In this document: positions 51,215 through 60,006 of the stretch, one piece after another
Position numbering within the stretch: position 1 is the first letter of the stretch
Layout of the letters: every line of letters starts with the position of its first letter
Assembly (NCBI GenBank): GCA_017744495.1
Contig: JAGIBE010000144.1
Coordinates: forward strand, 20,420 to 84,419
Direction: 5' to 3'
DNA: 64,000 nt
Source: Caulobacter sp.
GTDB taxonomy: Bacteria > Pseudomonadota > Alphaproteobacteria > Caulobacterales > Caulobacteraceae
Position numbers and translations under genes: made by a program
The notes under the pieces: model-generated
The model's database searches: none
What the model was told of the DNA's origin: nothing
Seen by the model: only the letters and a program-made list of their open reading frames with translations

Positions 51215-52591
51215 CTAGTCCCGCCCCAGCCGCCAAGCCGCCAGCAGGCCGATCACCGCCAGCGGCAGGAAGGCGTAGAACAACAGCAGGCCGTGGGCCA
51301 GGCCGCCCTCGGGCGTCACCCCATGCGCGAAGCCCAGGGCGTTGGCCAGGGCCCCGGCGGCGGCCGCGCCGACAGCGCCGCCCATCAGTTGGGTGGTGGG
51401 CACGGCGGCCGAGGCCAAGGGCTGCTCCTCCAGCGGCGCGCCGCCGATCACCCGCTTGGCCAGGAAAGCCCAGCAGACGCCGAAGCCGGCGCCCAGCAGC
51501 GCCATCGAGGCGGTGATCCCGACCAGGCCGCCCAGCACCATCTCGAACGCGCCCCAGGCGACCCCCGCCACGATGATCGCCGCGCCCAGGCGGATCGCCA
51601 GGCCCTCATGCTTGGGCTTGAGGCCGGCCACGATGAACGACAGCGCCGTCCAGCCCGCCGCGATGCCGCCGATCACATAGCCGCTCAGCAAGGGACCGGC
51701 GCCGTGCAGGGTCTGGATGAAGGTCGGGCCGTAAACCGAGAAGCCGACGGTCGCGGCCTCGCAGAAGAAGATCACCATCAGGCCAAGGCCTGTAGCGGTG
51801 CGCAGGTCTCCCGCCGCGCGGGGCAGCAGGCGGTCGGGCGAGCGGCCGTTGACGAGGAGGAGCACGGCCATGGCCAGGGCCCCCAGGGCGGCGCAGATCG
51901 CGGCGGTCAGGCCGCCGGGCACGACGCCGGCGGCGGCGATCAGGCTGACGCCCGCCACCAGCAAGGCCAGCTGCCGTCCCGGGATGCGCCCGCCTTCGCC
52001 TGTCCGGGGCGCGCTGGGCACCATGACCAGCACCGCCCCGACGAAGATCACGGCCTGAACGACGAAGAACCAGAACGCCCCCCGCCAGAAGCCGGCCTGG
52101 GCGAACAGGCCGCCGCACAGCGGACCCAGCAGGGTGGCCGCGCCCCACACCCCGGCGACCGCGCCGTAGACGCGCGGCCACAGGCTTTCGGGAAACATGG
52201 CGCTGATGGCCACGTAGCACAGCGACACGATCGCTCCCGCGCCCAGGCCCTGGACCAGGCGACCGGCTACGAAGGTCAGGAACTCCGGCGCCAGGGCTCC
52301 CATGGCGCAGCCGATCGCGTAGACCACCCCGGCCAAGGCGGTGGCGCGGCGCAGGCCGAAGCGGATCGACAGCTTGCCCGCGCAGGCCCCGGCCAGGATC
52401 GAGCCCAGCAGGAAGGCGGCGATCGACCAGCCGAAATACTGGAAGCCGCCGATCTCGCGGGCGACGCTGGGCATGATCGTCACCGTCACCAGGGTGTCGG
52501 CGGCGTTCAGCCAGATGCCCAGGCACAGCAGGGCGAAGCGCGGGGCCAGTTCGGCGTTCAGCAGGCCGCGCCAGCTGTTGGAAGGGATCAT
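51215..52591 (-). CDS. MFS transporter
   Basis: 458-residue major facilitator with 12 to 14 predicted membrane spans. The first helix follows LNAELAPRFALLCLGIWLNA and is followed by TLVTVTIMPSVAREIGGFQY, the motif D1-like region of drug:H+ antiporters. The loop 2-3 motif is GKLSIRFGLRRATALAG, and motif C-like PLCGGLFAQAGFWRGAFWFF is seen in helix 5. It would export a small molecule by proton antiport; substrate not known. The ATG at 52591 is chosen because the much longer frame to 53362 is antisense to the next gene. It diverges from the extensin gene. Confidence 0.9.
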   Translation of the reverse strand: MIPSNSWRGLLNAELAPRFALLCLGIWLNAADTLVTVTIMPSVAREIGGFQYFGWSIAAFLLGSILAGACAGKLSIRFGLRRATALAGVVYAIGCAMGALAPEFLTFVAGRLVQGLGAGAIVSLCYVAISAMFPESLWPRVYGAVAGVWGAATLLGPLCGGLFAQAGFWRGAFWFFVVQAVIFVGAVLVMVPSAPRTGEGGRIPGRQLALLVAGVSLIAAAGVVPGGLTAAICAALGALAMAVLLLVNGRSPDRLLPRAAGDLRTATGLGLMVIFFCEAATVGFSVYGPTFIQTLHGAGPLLSGYVIGGIAAGWTALSFIVAGLKPKHEGLAIRLGAAIIVAGVAWGAFEMVLGGLVGITASMALLGAGFGVCWAFLAKRVIGGAPLEEQPLASAAVPTTQLMGGAVGAAAAGALANALGFAHGVTPEGGLAHGLLLFYAFLPLAVIGLLAAWRLGRD

Positions 52592-52669
52592 GGCGCGGTA
52601 GATGCCTCTTCGCGCGACCCAAGCCAAGGCTGGAGCTGAACTTCGCGGCCGCCGCCCCGTTGGTGAGAT

Positions 52670-53395
52670 GTGAAGCCGGTCCTTCCCAAACTCTCCCCGG
52701 AGACCGTAGCCCTGGCCGGCCTGGCGGGCTTCCTGCTGGACCTGGCTTTGGCGGGCCTGCTGGTCTTCGCCCTCGTCGACCGCACGGCGCCGCCGCAGGA
52801 CCTGCCCTGGAAGCCGTTCTCGCTGGACCAGCCGATCGGCCTGGCCACGGCCGGCAAGCTGGCGCGGATCAGCGCCGATCCCGCCGCCTGCCGTGCGGCC
52901 CTGCGCGAAGGCGGCGCGCGGTTCGTTGAGGGCGAGACGCGCGAGACCGGCTTCTGCTCGACGCGCGATACGCTGCGGGCGTCCGGCGATCTGTCGCCCG
53001 CAGGGCCGGTCATGACCTGTCCCTTGGCGCTGCGCTATGCGCTCTGGGACCGGCAAGTCCTGCGGCCGGCGGCGTGGGACATCCTGAGGACGCGCCTGGT
53101 CAGGGTGGATCACTTCGGAACCTACGCCTGCCGCACGATCTACGGCCGGCCCGGCGAGCGGCCCAGCGCCCACGCCCGGGCCGCCGCCTTGGACGTGGCC
53201 GGCTTTCGCTTCGCAGACGGACGGCGCGCCACGGTGGCGGCCGACTTCCGGTCGGGCGATCCGCGCGGCCACTTCGTCCAGGCGGCGCGCAACGGGGCCT
53301 GTAAAGTGTTCGGCACGGTGCTGAGCCCCGACTACAACGCCGCCCACCGCGATCACCTGCACCTGGAGGACAGCGGTTACCGGCTCTGCCGCTAG
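52670..53395 (+). CDS. Extensin-like (PF06904) protein, first copy
   Basis: 241-residue protein with one N-terminal membrane anchor (AGFLLDLALAGLLVFALV) and an extensin-like C-terminal domain. The domain has paired cysteines and the metal-site pattern SAHARAAALDVAGF and NAAHRDHLHLE, with H and D residues placed as in the D-Ala-D-Ala peptidase-like fold (MepA-like). It is likely a periplasmic zinc peptidase or peptidoglycan-binding protein. Start GTG at 52670 has GGTGAG just before it. A paralogue follows 72 bases downstream. Confidence 0.85.
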   Translation: MKPVLPKLSPETVALAGLAGFLLDLALAGLLVFALVDRTAPPQDLPWKPFSLDQPIGLATAGKLARISADPAACRAALREGGARFVEGETRETGFCSTRDTLRASGDLSPAGPVMTCPLALRYALWDRQVLRPAAWDILRTRLVRVDHFGTYACRTIYGRPGERPSAHARAAALDVAGFRFADGRRATVAADFRSGDPRGHFVQAARNGACKVFGTVLSPDYNAAHRDHLHLEDSGYRLCR

Positions 53396-53467
53396 GTTTC
53401 CGATTGACCCGGCGCGCCGCTACGGCAAGGCTTGGCCGTTAACCCTTTTCAGGCGCTCCTCCCCGCC

Positions 53468-54220
53468 ATGGCCTACCGCGTCCCACGCCACCCGCGCGTC
53501 GAGCATCGCACGCGTCGCCAGAACAAGCTGGCGGGACTGACGGCGCTTGTTCTGCTGTGGGCGCTGGTGCTGGTCATGGCCCTTGTGGCTGAGCGCGGCA
53601 TCGCCCGCCAGCACCTGCCGTGGAAGCCGCTCAGCATCGTCGATCCGGTCGGCATGGCCACGCGGATCAAGGCGGCGCGGGCCGGCAATGACCCCGCCGT
53701 GTGCCGGGCGATCCTGCGCAAGGCGGGGCTGTCATACGAAGAGGTTCCCGCGACCGACGACGGCGGCTTTTGCGTGGTGCGCGACGCCCTGAAGATCGAC
53801 GGCGGCATGGCCGGCCTGTCGCCCGTCGACGCGCCGATGGCCTGCAAGGAGGCCCTGGCCCTGTCGATCTGGGAGCGCCAGGTGGTGCAGCCGGCCGCCT
53901 ACGAGGTTCTGGGCCAGGGCGTGGTCGGGCTGGAGCACTACGGCACCTATTCCTGCCGTCGGCAGTACGGCAAGACGGCCGGCCCGGTCAGCGAGCACGC
54001 CACCGCCGACGCCATCGACCTGGCCGGCTTCAAGCTGGCCGACGGCCAGACCGTCTACGTGGCCCGAGACTGGAACGATCCCGGCCCCAAGGGCCAGTTC
54101 CTGCGCCGCGTGCGCGACGGGGCCTGCCGAGTGTTCATCACCACCCTCAGCCCCGACTTCAACGCCGAGCACCACGACCACTTCCACCTGGATATGCACG
54201 GATGGAGCAAGTGCGCTTGA
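53468..54220 (+). CDS. Extensin-like (PF06904) protein, second copy
   Basis: 250-residue paralogue of the preceding gene. A basic N-terminus (RHPRVEHRTRRQNK) precedes a single anchor (LTALVLLWALVLVMALVAE), then the extensin domain with SEHATADAIDLAGF and NAEHHDHFHLDMHG, where the active-site histidine/aspartate pattern is intact. The two proteins share the segments LPWKP, VLSPD/TLSPDFNA and the cysteine positions. The ATG at 53468 was chosen because it begins the basic N-terminus; a TTG start at 53432 would add 12 residues. Confidence 0.85.
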   Translation: MAYRVPRHPRVEHRTRRQNKLAGLTALVLLWALVLVMALVAERGIARQHLPWKPLSIVDPVGMATRIKAARAGNDPAVCRAILRKAGLSYEEVPATDDGGFCVVRDALKIDGGMAGLSPVDAPMACKEALALSIWERQVVQPAAYEVLGQGVVGLEHYGTYSCRRQYGKTAGPVSEHATADAIDLAGFKLADGQTVYVARDWNDPGPKGQFLRRVRDGACRVFITTLSPDFNAEHHDHFHLDMHGWSKCA

Positions 54221-54252
54221 GGTAAGGGACGAGGAACGCGCACCTTACCTCC

Positions 54253-54388
54253 GTCATCCTCGGACTTGTTCCGAGGACCCCTCGTTCAGCCGGCAAGGCC
54301 TTGGACCAGTGACCCGGCGCGCTAGCGGCTCACCGTGAACCGACAAACCGGCGGCGGAAGGGATCCTCGGAACAAGTCCGAGGATGAC
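54253..54388. repeat. Inverted repeat with 28-bp arms, CCTCGGACTTGTTCCGAGG type
   Basis: Arms 54253-54280 and 54361-54388 are inverted copies with one mismatch; each arm contains the smaller palindrome CCTCGGACTTGTTCCGAGG. They are separated by 80 bases with no other feature seen. It lies between two convergent genes. Confidence 0.8.
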
Positions 54389-54393
54389 GATCA

Positions 54394-54882
54394 TCACAGC
54401 GTCTTCGCCAGCGCCTCCATCTGGTCCGCCGCCACGCCCCAGCCTTCGTGGAAGCCCATCTGCTCGTGGGCCTGGCGGTCCTCGACGCTCCAGTGGCGGG
54501 CGATGGCGGTGTAGCGGGTCGTGCCGTCGCCCAGGTCCTCGAAGGTGATGTCGCCGACCATGAACGGCTTGCCGCCCGGGACCCAGGCCGAGGTGAAGGC
54601 GTCGGTGAACACCAGGCGCTTGTTGGGGACGACTTCCAGGTAGATCCCGGGATTGGGGACCTCTTCGCCGTTCGGTCCCTGCATGACGATCACGCTCGAG
54701 CCGCCCGAGCGGACGTCCATCTCGGCGTGCGAGACGGTCCAGGGCGGCGGACAGAACCACTTGGGCAGCAGCTCGGGCGTGGTCCAGCACTTGAACAGCT
54801 TGTCGGCCGGGGCGGCGACGATGCGGGTCAGCACCAGTTCGCGATCCGGGGCGGAAGAGGAGGCGGGGGAGGAGGCGGTCAT
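54394..54882 (-). CDS. SRPBCC (AHSA1-like) protein, predicted ECF42 target
   Basis: 162-residue START-like protein. The pattern LVLTRIVAAPADKLFKCWTT, PKWFCPPPWTVSHAEMDVRS, and the closing helix FHEGWGVAADQMEALAKTL is typical of the AHSA1/YndB subgroup. A hydrophobic cavity would bind an unknown lipid-like ligand. Its upstream region has TGTCGG, 17 bases, CGTCCT, the same as the ECF42 operon promoter, and the ATG is 35 bases after it. GGAGAAACGCC precedes the ATG. It is separate from the ArsR-linked SRPBCC gene at 30.7 kb and not closely alike. Confidence 0.9.
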   Translation of the reverse strand: MTASSPASSSAPDRELVLTRIVAAPADKLFKCWTTPELLPKWFCPPPWTVSHAEMDVRSGGSSVIVMQGPNGEEVPNPGIYLEVVPNKRLVFTDAFTSAWVPGGKPFMVGDITFEDLGDGTTRYTAIARHWSVEDRQAHEQMGFHEGWGVAADQMEALAKTL

Positions 54883-54917
54883 GGCGTTTCTCCGGACAGG
54901 AATGTCGTTGCGCCCCG

Positions 54918-54946
54918 AGGACGGCCACGGCGCGCGTCATCCGACA
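54918..54946 (-). promoter_or_regulatory. ECF42-type promoter of the SRPBCC gene
   Basis: Read on the minus strand: TGTCGG at 54946-54941, 17 bases, CGTCCT at 54923-54918. The SRPBCC start lies 35 bases further. Both hexamers and the spacer length match the promoters at 42417 and 44166 exactly. Confidence 0.7.
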
Positions 54947-55085
54947 TCGCCGACGAACTTTTGTCGACGCTCCCGCGAGCGAGCGCGGCGGATAGCGGGA
55001 AGCCGAGGTCCGTCTCCGGTGTTCACCTGATTTACCGCTCGGCTGGACAGTTCAGGCTCTCCTCGGGTCGCCAAGGAGCGGTGGG

Positions 55086-55829
55086 ATGAGGATTGCGGTG
55101 GTTCTGGGCTGCGCCTCGGCGCTGGCGTTGGGCGCGGCGGCCGTGGAGGCCAGGGCCGACGACGACCTGACCTTCCGGATGGGCACCTATGTCTGGCTGC
55201 CCACCGTCGAGGGGCCGCTGGGGCTCAACCCGGATCGACCGACCCCGACGCTGGGCGACGGCAGCATCCTGGATAACCTGCAGTTCTTCGGCTTCGGCGT
55301 GGCCGAACTGAACAAGGGCCGGGTCGGCGCCCTGGTCGACTTCGCCTATGTCGACATCGGCTTCGGCGACGATGTCGAGCTGCCCCCGCAACTGCCCCTC
55401 AAGCCGGACCTCGACACCAAGGCCATGGTCGGGAGCGTGAACGCCTACTATCGCGTCTTCGAGGGCGAGAAGTGGAACATCGACCTGACGGGCGGTGTCC
55501 GGGGGTTCTGGCTGAAGACGGATTTCAAGCTCAGCGGACCCAACACCGACCTGATCGACGCCAGCGCCGACACCAACTGGTACGACGGCATTATCGGCGC
55601 CCGGGCCCGGGGGCAGTACGGCAAGTGGGGCCTGACCGGTAAGGCCGACGCCGGCTGGGGCGGCGACACCTCCAGTTGGCAGGGCCAGGCTCTGGTCGAG
55701 TACGACATCTCCAGCCACTGGCGGCTGATGGGCGGCTACCGTTACCTGCACTTCGAGAACGACAAGGGCCGTCGCGATGTCGATATCGACATGAAAGGCC
55801 CGCTGTTCGGCTTCTCCTATCGCTTCTGA
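55086..55829 (+). CDS. Outer-membrane beta-barrel protein
   Basis: 247-residue exported protein with a Sec signal (MRIAVVLGCASALALGAAAVEARA, split here at the expected ARA/DD site). The mature part is a series of alternating strands such as GALVDFAYVDIGFGD, AMVGSVNAYYRVFEGEK, GGVRGFWLKTDFKL and WRLMGGYRYLHFEND, ending in FGFSYRF with the terminal aromatic residue recognised by BamA. It fits a small barrel of 8-10 strands of unknown function. CAAGGAGCGG precedes the ATG. Confidence 0.88.
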   Translation: MRIAVVLGCASALALGAAAVEARADDDLTFRMGTYVWLPTVEGPLGLNPDRPTPTLGDGSILDNLQFFGFGVAELNKGRVGALVDFAYVDIGFGDDVELPPQLPLKPDLDTKAMVGSVNAYYRVFEGEKWNIDLTGGVRGFWLKTDFKLSGPNTDLIDASADTNWYDGIIGARARGQYGKWGLTGKADAGWGGDTSSWQGQALVEYDISSHWRLMGGYRYLHFENDKGRRDVDIDMKGPLFGFSYRF

Positions 55830-55910
55830 AGGCGACTTGACCTGGACGGGCCTTCCTCCCAATGTGCCGGCAATTCAAACAATCGTTTTGATGTGCCGGG
55901 AGCCCAGGAC

Positions 55911-56678
55911 ATGACTAACCTCTTCGACCTCGCCGGCAAGGTGGCGATCATCACCGGCAGCTCGCGCGGCATCGGCAAGGCCATCGCCGAGCGCATGGCC
56001 GAGCACGGCGCCAAGGTGGTGATCTCGTCGCGCAAGGCCGGGCCCTGCGACGAGGTGGCGGCCGAGATCAACGCCAAGCACGGCGAGGGGACGGCGATCT
56101 CGGTCCCGGCCAATATCGGCTCGAAGGAGGACCTGCAGCGCCTGGTCGACGAAACCCGCAAGGCGTTCGGCAAGATCGACATCTGCGTCTGCAACGCCGC
56201 GTCCAACCCCTATTACGGGCCGCTGTCGGGCATCGCCGACGACCAGTTCCGCAAGATCCTGGACAACAACATCATCAGCAATCACTGGCTGATCGCCATG
56301 GTCGCCCCGGAGATGCGCGAGCGGAAGGACGGCGCGATCATCATCGTCAGCTCGATCGGCGGCCTGCGCGGCAACGCCATCATCGGCGCCTACAACATCT
56401 CCAAGGCCGCCGACTTCCAGCTGGCCCGCAACCTGGCCCACGAGTTCGGACCCGACAACGTGCGGGTCAACTGCATCGCGCCGGGCCTGATCAAGACCGA
56501 TTTCGCCAAGGCCTTGTGGGACGATCCGGCCACGCTGGAGCGCTCGACCAAGGGCGTGCCGCTGCGCCGCATCGGCGAGCCCGATGAGTTGGCGGGGGCG
56601 GCGGTCTACCTGGCCTCCAAGGCCGGCAGCTTCATGACCGGACAGGCTCTGGTGGTGGACGGCGGCGCCACGATCTAG
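55911..56678 (+). CDS. SDR family oxidoreductase
   Basis: 255-residue classical short-chain dehydrogenase/reductase. The cofactor motif is TGSSRGIGKAIAERM (residues 15-29), then NAAS, the catalytic serine in IIIVSSIGG and the catalytic pair in GAYNISKAAD (Y-x-x-x-K). R/K after the first strand of the fold (SSRKAG) suggests NADP preference. The closing LVVDGGATI is typical. The physiological substrate is unknown; it resembles 3-oxoacyl-ACP reductase-like enzymes. The ATG at 55911 begins the family N-terminus; GGGAGCCC lies before it. The ATG at 55893 would add six residues. Confidence 0.92.
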   Translation: MTNLFDLAGKVAIITGSSRGIGKAIAERMAEHGAKVVISSRKAGPCDEVAAEINAKHGEGTAISVPANIGSKEDLQRLVDETRKAFGKIDICVCNAASNPYYGPLSGIADDQFRKILDNNIISNHWLIAMVAPEMRERKDGAIIIVSSIGGLRGNAIIGAYNISKAADFQLARNLAHEFGPDNVRVNCIAPGLIKTDFAKALWDDPATLERSTKGVPLRRIGEPDELAGAAVYLASKAGSFMTGQALVVDGGATI

Positions 56679-56828
56679 GCGGCGGTCCAAGCTTGAGCGG
56701 ATGACCTGAAATGGGGCGACATTTGCCCCGCTGGAGTCATCTGGGGACAGAACGTCGCGCCGCGCTGATCTTAACTTTGAATACAGGCCGTTTTCGTACC
56801 TTGCCAGGGTTCACCAGGAAACCACGGC

Positions 56829-59399
56829 TTGCGGCGCTACGTCCTGTTCCTCGCGGCGATCGCGACCCTGCTCGCCGGAGGCGGCGGCCAGGCGTTCGCC
56901 CGTTCGCCGCAATCGGCCAAGCTGGACGCCCTCTATCGCGAGATCAGCCGCGACGAGATCATGCCGCCGGCCCGCGAGAACGACGACATCGAGCGTGTCG
57001 GCCGCAAAGCGCTTAAGCAGCGCGGCGAGAAGCGTCTCTACGGCCTGTGGTCTGTGCTCTACGCCTACAAAAGCAACCAGGTGCAGCCGCAGTTCGACGA
57101 CTGGGCCCGCCGCGTGCGCCGGCTGGCCAAGGAAGACAACGACGCCGAGCTGTTGGCCCTGGTCGATCTGCTGACCACGGCCTACCGCCACGAGTCCGGC
57201 GGCTTCCGCACGTTCAACGACGCCGACTGGGTGCGCTATCTGGAGCGGTCGGGCCCGAACATCCGGATGATGGCGGCCATCGAACGCATCCGCACCTTGG
57301 GCCGCTCGGGCCAATGGGCCGACGCCTCGCGGTTGGCGACCGAGATCATGGGCCAGCTGGAACGCAAGGGCGACATCGCCCGGCCGCTGCTGGCCGAGGC
57401 CCACCAAGTGCACTCCTACACCCTGTCCTACATCGGCGATAAGGAAGGCGCGCTCGACCACATGAGCACGGCCGCCCGGCTGGACGAGGGCAACGCCTTC
57501 TACATGCGCAAGGTCGAGCGCATCTACGACATCGCCTACACCGCCGCCGAGGTGGGCGAGCTGGACGCCGCCGAGCACTTCGCCGGCGTGCACCACCACA
57601 TGACCCAGGCGGCCGGCGACCCGGACCTGAAGACCTGGGATCGCTATCTGTGCGCCCGCATCGCCAATGCGCGCCACGCTCCGGCCCGGGTGCTGAAATG
57701 CCTGGAGTCGGGGGCGTTCGAGATCGACCATCCGACCAATCGCCTGACCGGCCTCAGCCTGCGACTGCGCGCCCAGGCCCGGGCCGAGCTGGGCCAGGCC
57801 GAGGCCGCCCGCGCCGACCTTGACGTCGTCAAGGCGCTGCCGTTGGAGACCCTGGAGCGCGACCCGCAGTCCGAATTGCTGGTCGGCGCCTATATCGCCC
57901 TGGCCGAGCACCGCGGCGAGGACGCCTTCCGGATGCTGGACCAGTGGCGGCGGCAGGACCACGAGAACAGCCAGGCGGCCCTGTCGCGCAACGGCGCCCA
58001 GATGGCCTCGGCCCTGGAGACCGAACTGAAGTCCAAACGCGACGAGAGCCGTCGCCTGACGGCCGAGGTCGAGCTGAACCGCCGCCTTGCTCACGCCTCG
58101 ATCATCATCGCCATGCTGTTGGGCGTGCTGGTGCTGGGCGGGGTGGCCTGGGGCTTCTACCTGCGCCGCGCCTCGAAGCGCCTGAAGGACGCCCGCGGTC
58201 GCGCCGAGGCGGCGAACGAGGCCAAGTCCGCCTTCCTGGCCGTGATGAGCCACGAGCTGCGCACGCCGCTGAACGGCATGCTGGGCATGGCCCAGGCCCT
58301 GCGCGGCGAGTCCTTGGACGCCCGCCAGCGCGAGCAGGTCGAGCTGATGATCGACAGCGGCGACACCCTGCTGGTGCTGCTCAACGACATCCTGGACCTG
58401 TCCAAGATCGAGGCCGGCAAGCTGGAGATCGCCCCCACCGCCGGCGATCTGGTCGGGGTTTGCTCGCGTCTGGTCGGCGGCTACCAGCCGACCGCGCGCG
58501 AGAAGGGGGTGGAGCTGACCTTCACTGTCGCCGGCGATCCGCCGCCGATGCTGCTGTTCGACGCCGTGCGCGTACGCCAGTGCCTGGCTAACCTGCTGTC
58601 CAACGCCCTGAAGTTCACCGTGGTGGGCCGGGTCGACGTGACCCTGGCCTGGGCGCCCGATCCGCTGACGGGCCGCACGGCGATCTGCCTGACGGTCGCC
58701 GACACCGGCATCGGCATGAGCGCGGCGACGCTGTCCAAGCTGTTCGGGGCCTTCACCCAGGCCGACGCCTCGACCACCCGCACCTTCGGCGGTACGGGCC
58801 TGGGTCTGAACATCACCCGCCGCCTGGCCGAGCTCATGGACGGCGAGATCCGGGTCGACAGCCGCGAGGGCCACGGCTCAACCTTCACCCTGGAGTTTCA
58901 GGTCGATGTCGCGGCCGCCGGGGCGGCCGAGACCGGGGTTCCGGCCTTCGGCGCTCCGGACGAGGATGAGGCGCTCTCGCCCCTGCACGGCCGCCGGGTG
59001 CTGGTGGTCGACGACCATCCGGTCAACCGCCGGGTCATCAAGCTGTTCCTGGCCCCGTTCGACTGCGACCTGGTCGAGGTCGAGAATGGCCGCGAGGCCC
59101 TGGACGCCCTGGAGGCCGAGGCCTTCGATCTGGTGCTGATGGACGTCAACATGCCGGTGATGGACGGGCTGGAGGCCACGCGCCGCCTGCGCCGCGACCC
59201 GCGTTGGGCGGGCTTGCCGGTCATCGCCCTGACCGCCGACGTCATGCGCACCCAGATCGACACTTGCCTGGAAGCGGGCATGGACGCCCACATCGCCAAG
59301 CCGATCGACCTGCGCGACCTGCTGTCGGTGCTGGTCCAGGTGCTGGACCGGCGCGGCGCGGCTCCGGCGGCGAAGGTCGAGGCGGACGCGGCGGTCTAG
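56829..59399 (+). CDS. Hybrid histidine kinase with TPR sensor region
   Basis: 856-residue membrane sensor kinase. A signal peptide (residues 1-25) is followed by a periplasmic helical region of about 390 residues with TPR-like repeats (for example ADASRLATEIMGQLERKGD and EGALDHMSTAARLDEGNAF). One transmembrane helix lies at 423-445. HisKA has MSHELRTPLNG with phospho-histidine H475, the ATPase part contains SNALKF, DTGIGM and GGTGLGL, and the receiver at 721-850 has VLVVDDHPVN and phosphoacceptor D772 (MDVNMPVMDG). Start is TTG at 56829 after CAGGAAACC. It ends four bases into the convergent nsrR gene. Confidence 0.95.
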   Translation: MRRYVLFLAAIATLLAGGGGQAFARSPQSAKLDALYREISRDEIMPPARENDDIERVGRKALKQRGEKRLYGLWSVLYAYKSNQVQPQFDDWARRVRRLAKEDNDAELLALVDLLTTAYRHESGGFRTFNDADWVRYLERSGPNIRMMAAIERIRTLGRSGQWADASRLATEIMGQLERKGDIARPLLAEAHQVHSYTLSYIGDKEGALDHMSTAARLDEGNAFYMRKVERIYDIAYTAAEVGELDAAEHFAGVHHHMTQAAGDPDLKTWDRYLCARIANARHAPARVLKCLESGAFEIDHPTNRLTGLSLRLRAQARAELGQAEAARADLDVVKALPLETLERDPQSELLVGAYIALAEHRGEDAFRMLDQWRRQDHENSQAALSRNGAQMASALETELKSKRDESRRLTAEVELNRRLAHASIIIAMLLGVLVLGGVAWGFYLRRASKRLKDARGRAEAANEAKSAFLAVMSHELRTPLNGMLGMAQALRGESLDARQREQVELMIDSGDTLLVLLNDILDLSKIEAGKLEIAPTAGDLVGVCSRLVGGYQPTAREKGVELTFTVAGDPPPMLLFDAVRVRQCLANLLSNALKFTVVGRVDVTLAWAPDPLTGRTAICLTVADTGIGMSAATLSKLFGAFTQADASTTRTFGGTGLGLNITRRLAELMDGEIRVDSREGHGSTFTLEFQVDVAAAGAAETGVPAFGAPDEDEALSPLHGRRVLVVDDHPVNRRVIKLFLAPFDCDLVEVENGREALDALEAEAFDLVLMDVNMPVMDGLEATRRLRRDPRWAGLPVIALTADVMRTQIDTCLEAGMDAHIAKPIDLRDLLSVLVQVLDRRGAAPAAKVEADAAV

Positions 59400-59845
59400 G
59401 TCGCGACGGCCAGCTTCGCCGGATCGGTGATGCCGAACAGCGTCCGCATCTGGTGGCGCTTATCCAGCAGGTCTTCCAGACTGTACTTATCGAGCACCGC
59501 GATGAAGGCGGCCGTCGCTTCGTTCAGAACGCGGGGCAGGGTGCAGGCGGGGGCGATCACGCACGCGGTGCAGTCGACCAGTTGGAAGCCTTCCTCGGTC
59601 TGGCGCACCACCTGGCCTATGACGATCTCGCTTGCCGGACGGGCCAGGGCGATGCCGCCGTTGCGGCCGCGCACCGTGCGCACGAAGCCGGCCTTGCCCA
59701 GGTCCTGCACCACCTTCATCAGGTGGTTCTGCGAGATCTTGTAGAGGGCCGCGATCTCGCCGATCGAGCTCAGGTCGCCGTCGTCGCGCGCCGCCAGGTG
59801 CAGCAGCACCCGCATGGCGTAGTCGGTGTAGCGCGTCAGGCGCAT
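59396..59845 (-). CDS. nsrR: Rrf2 family regulator NsrR
   Basis: 149-residue iron-sulfur repressor of nitric oxide defence. The winged helix-turn-helix is in residues 1-65 (TRYTDYAMRVLLHLAARDDG, IGEIAALYKISQNHLMKVVQDL). Three cysteines, C92, C95 and C101 (DCTACVIAPACTLP), supply the NO-sensitive cluster; the first two are two residues closer than in E. coli NsrR. It lies divergently next to the flavohaemoglobin gene and a fitting operator is present between them, so NO release of repression of hmp is very likely. Confidence 0.9.
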   Translation of the reverse strand: MRLTRYTDYAMRVLLHLAARDDGDLSSIGEIAALYKISQNHLMKVVQDLGKAGFVRTVRGRNGGIALARPASEIVIGQVVRQTEEGFQLVDCTACVIAPACTLPRVLNEATAAFIAVLDKYSLEDLLDKRHQMRTLFGITDPAKLAVAT

Positions 59846-59933
59846 CGGGACTCCGGGTACGCACCCCCAAAAGGCGCGACTAAGGGTAATTACTTAAAAC
59901 CAGCATTTTCATTGCATGTTTCGGTGCGGGCTT

Positions 59934-59958
59934 ATAGATGCATTTTTGACGCATCAAT
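59934..59958. promoter_or_regulatory. NsrR operator of the hmp gene
   Basis: ATAGATGCATTTTT followed by GACGCATCAAT; the inner inverted repeat is GATGC (59937-59941), nine bases, GCATC (59951-59955). It matches the NsrR consensus half-site GATGYATTT, about 50 bases before the hmp start. A weaker GCATTTTCATTGCATG-like relative lies at 59902-59917 on the nsrR side. Confidence 0.75.
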
Positions 59959-60006
59959 TAGACCTGATCGTATCCCGATCACCGCAAACGACTACGGAGA
60001 GAGACA

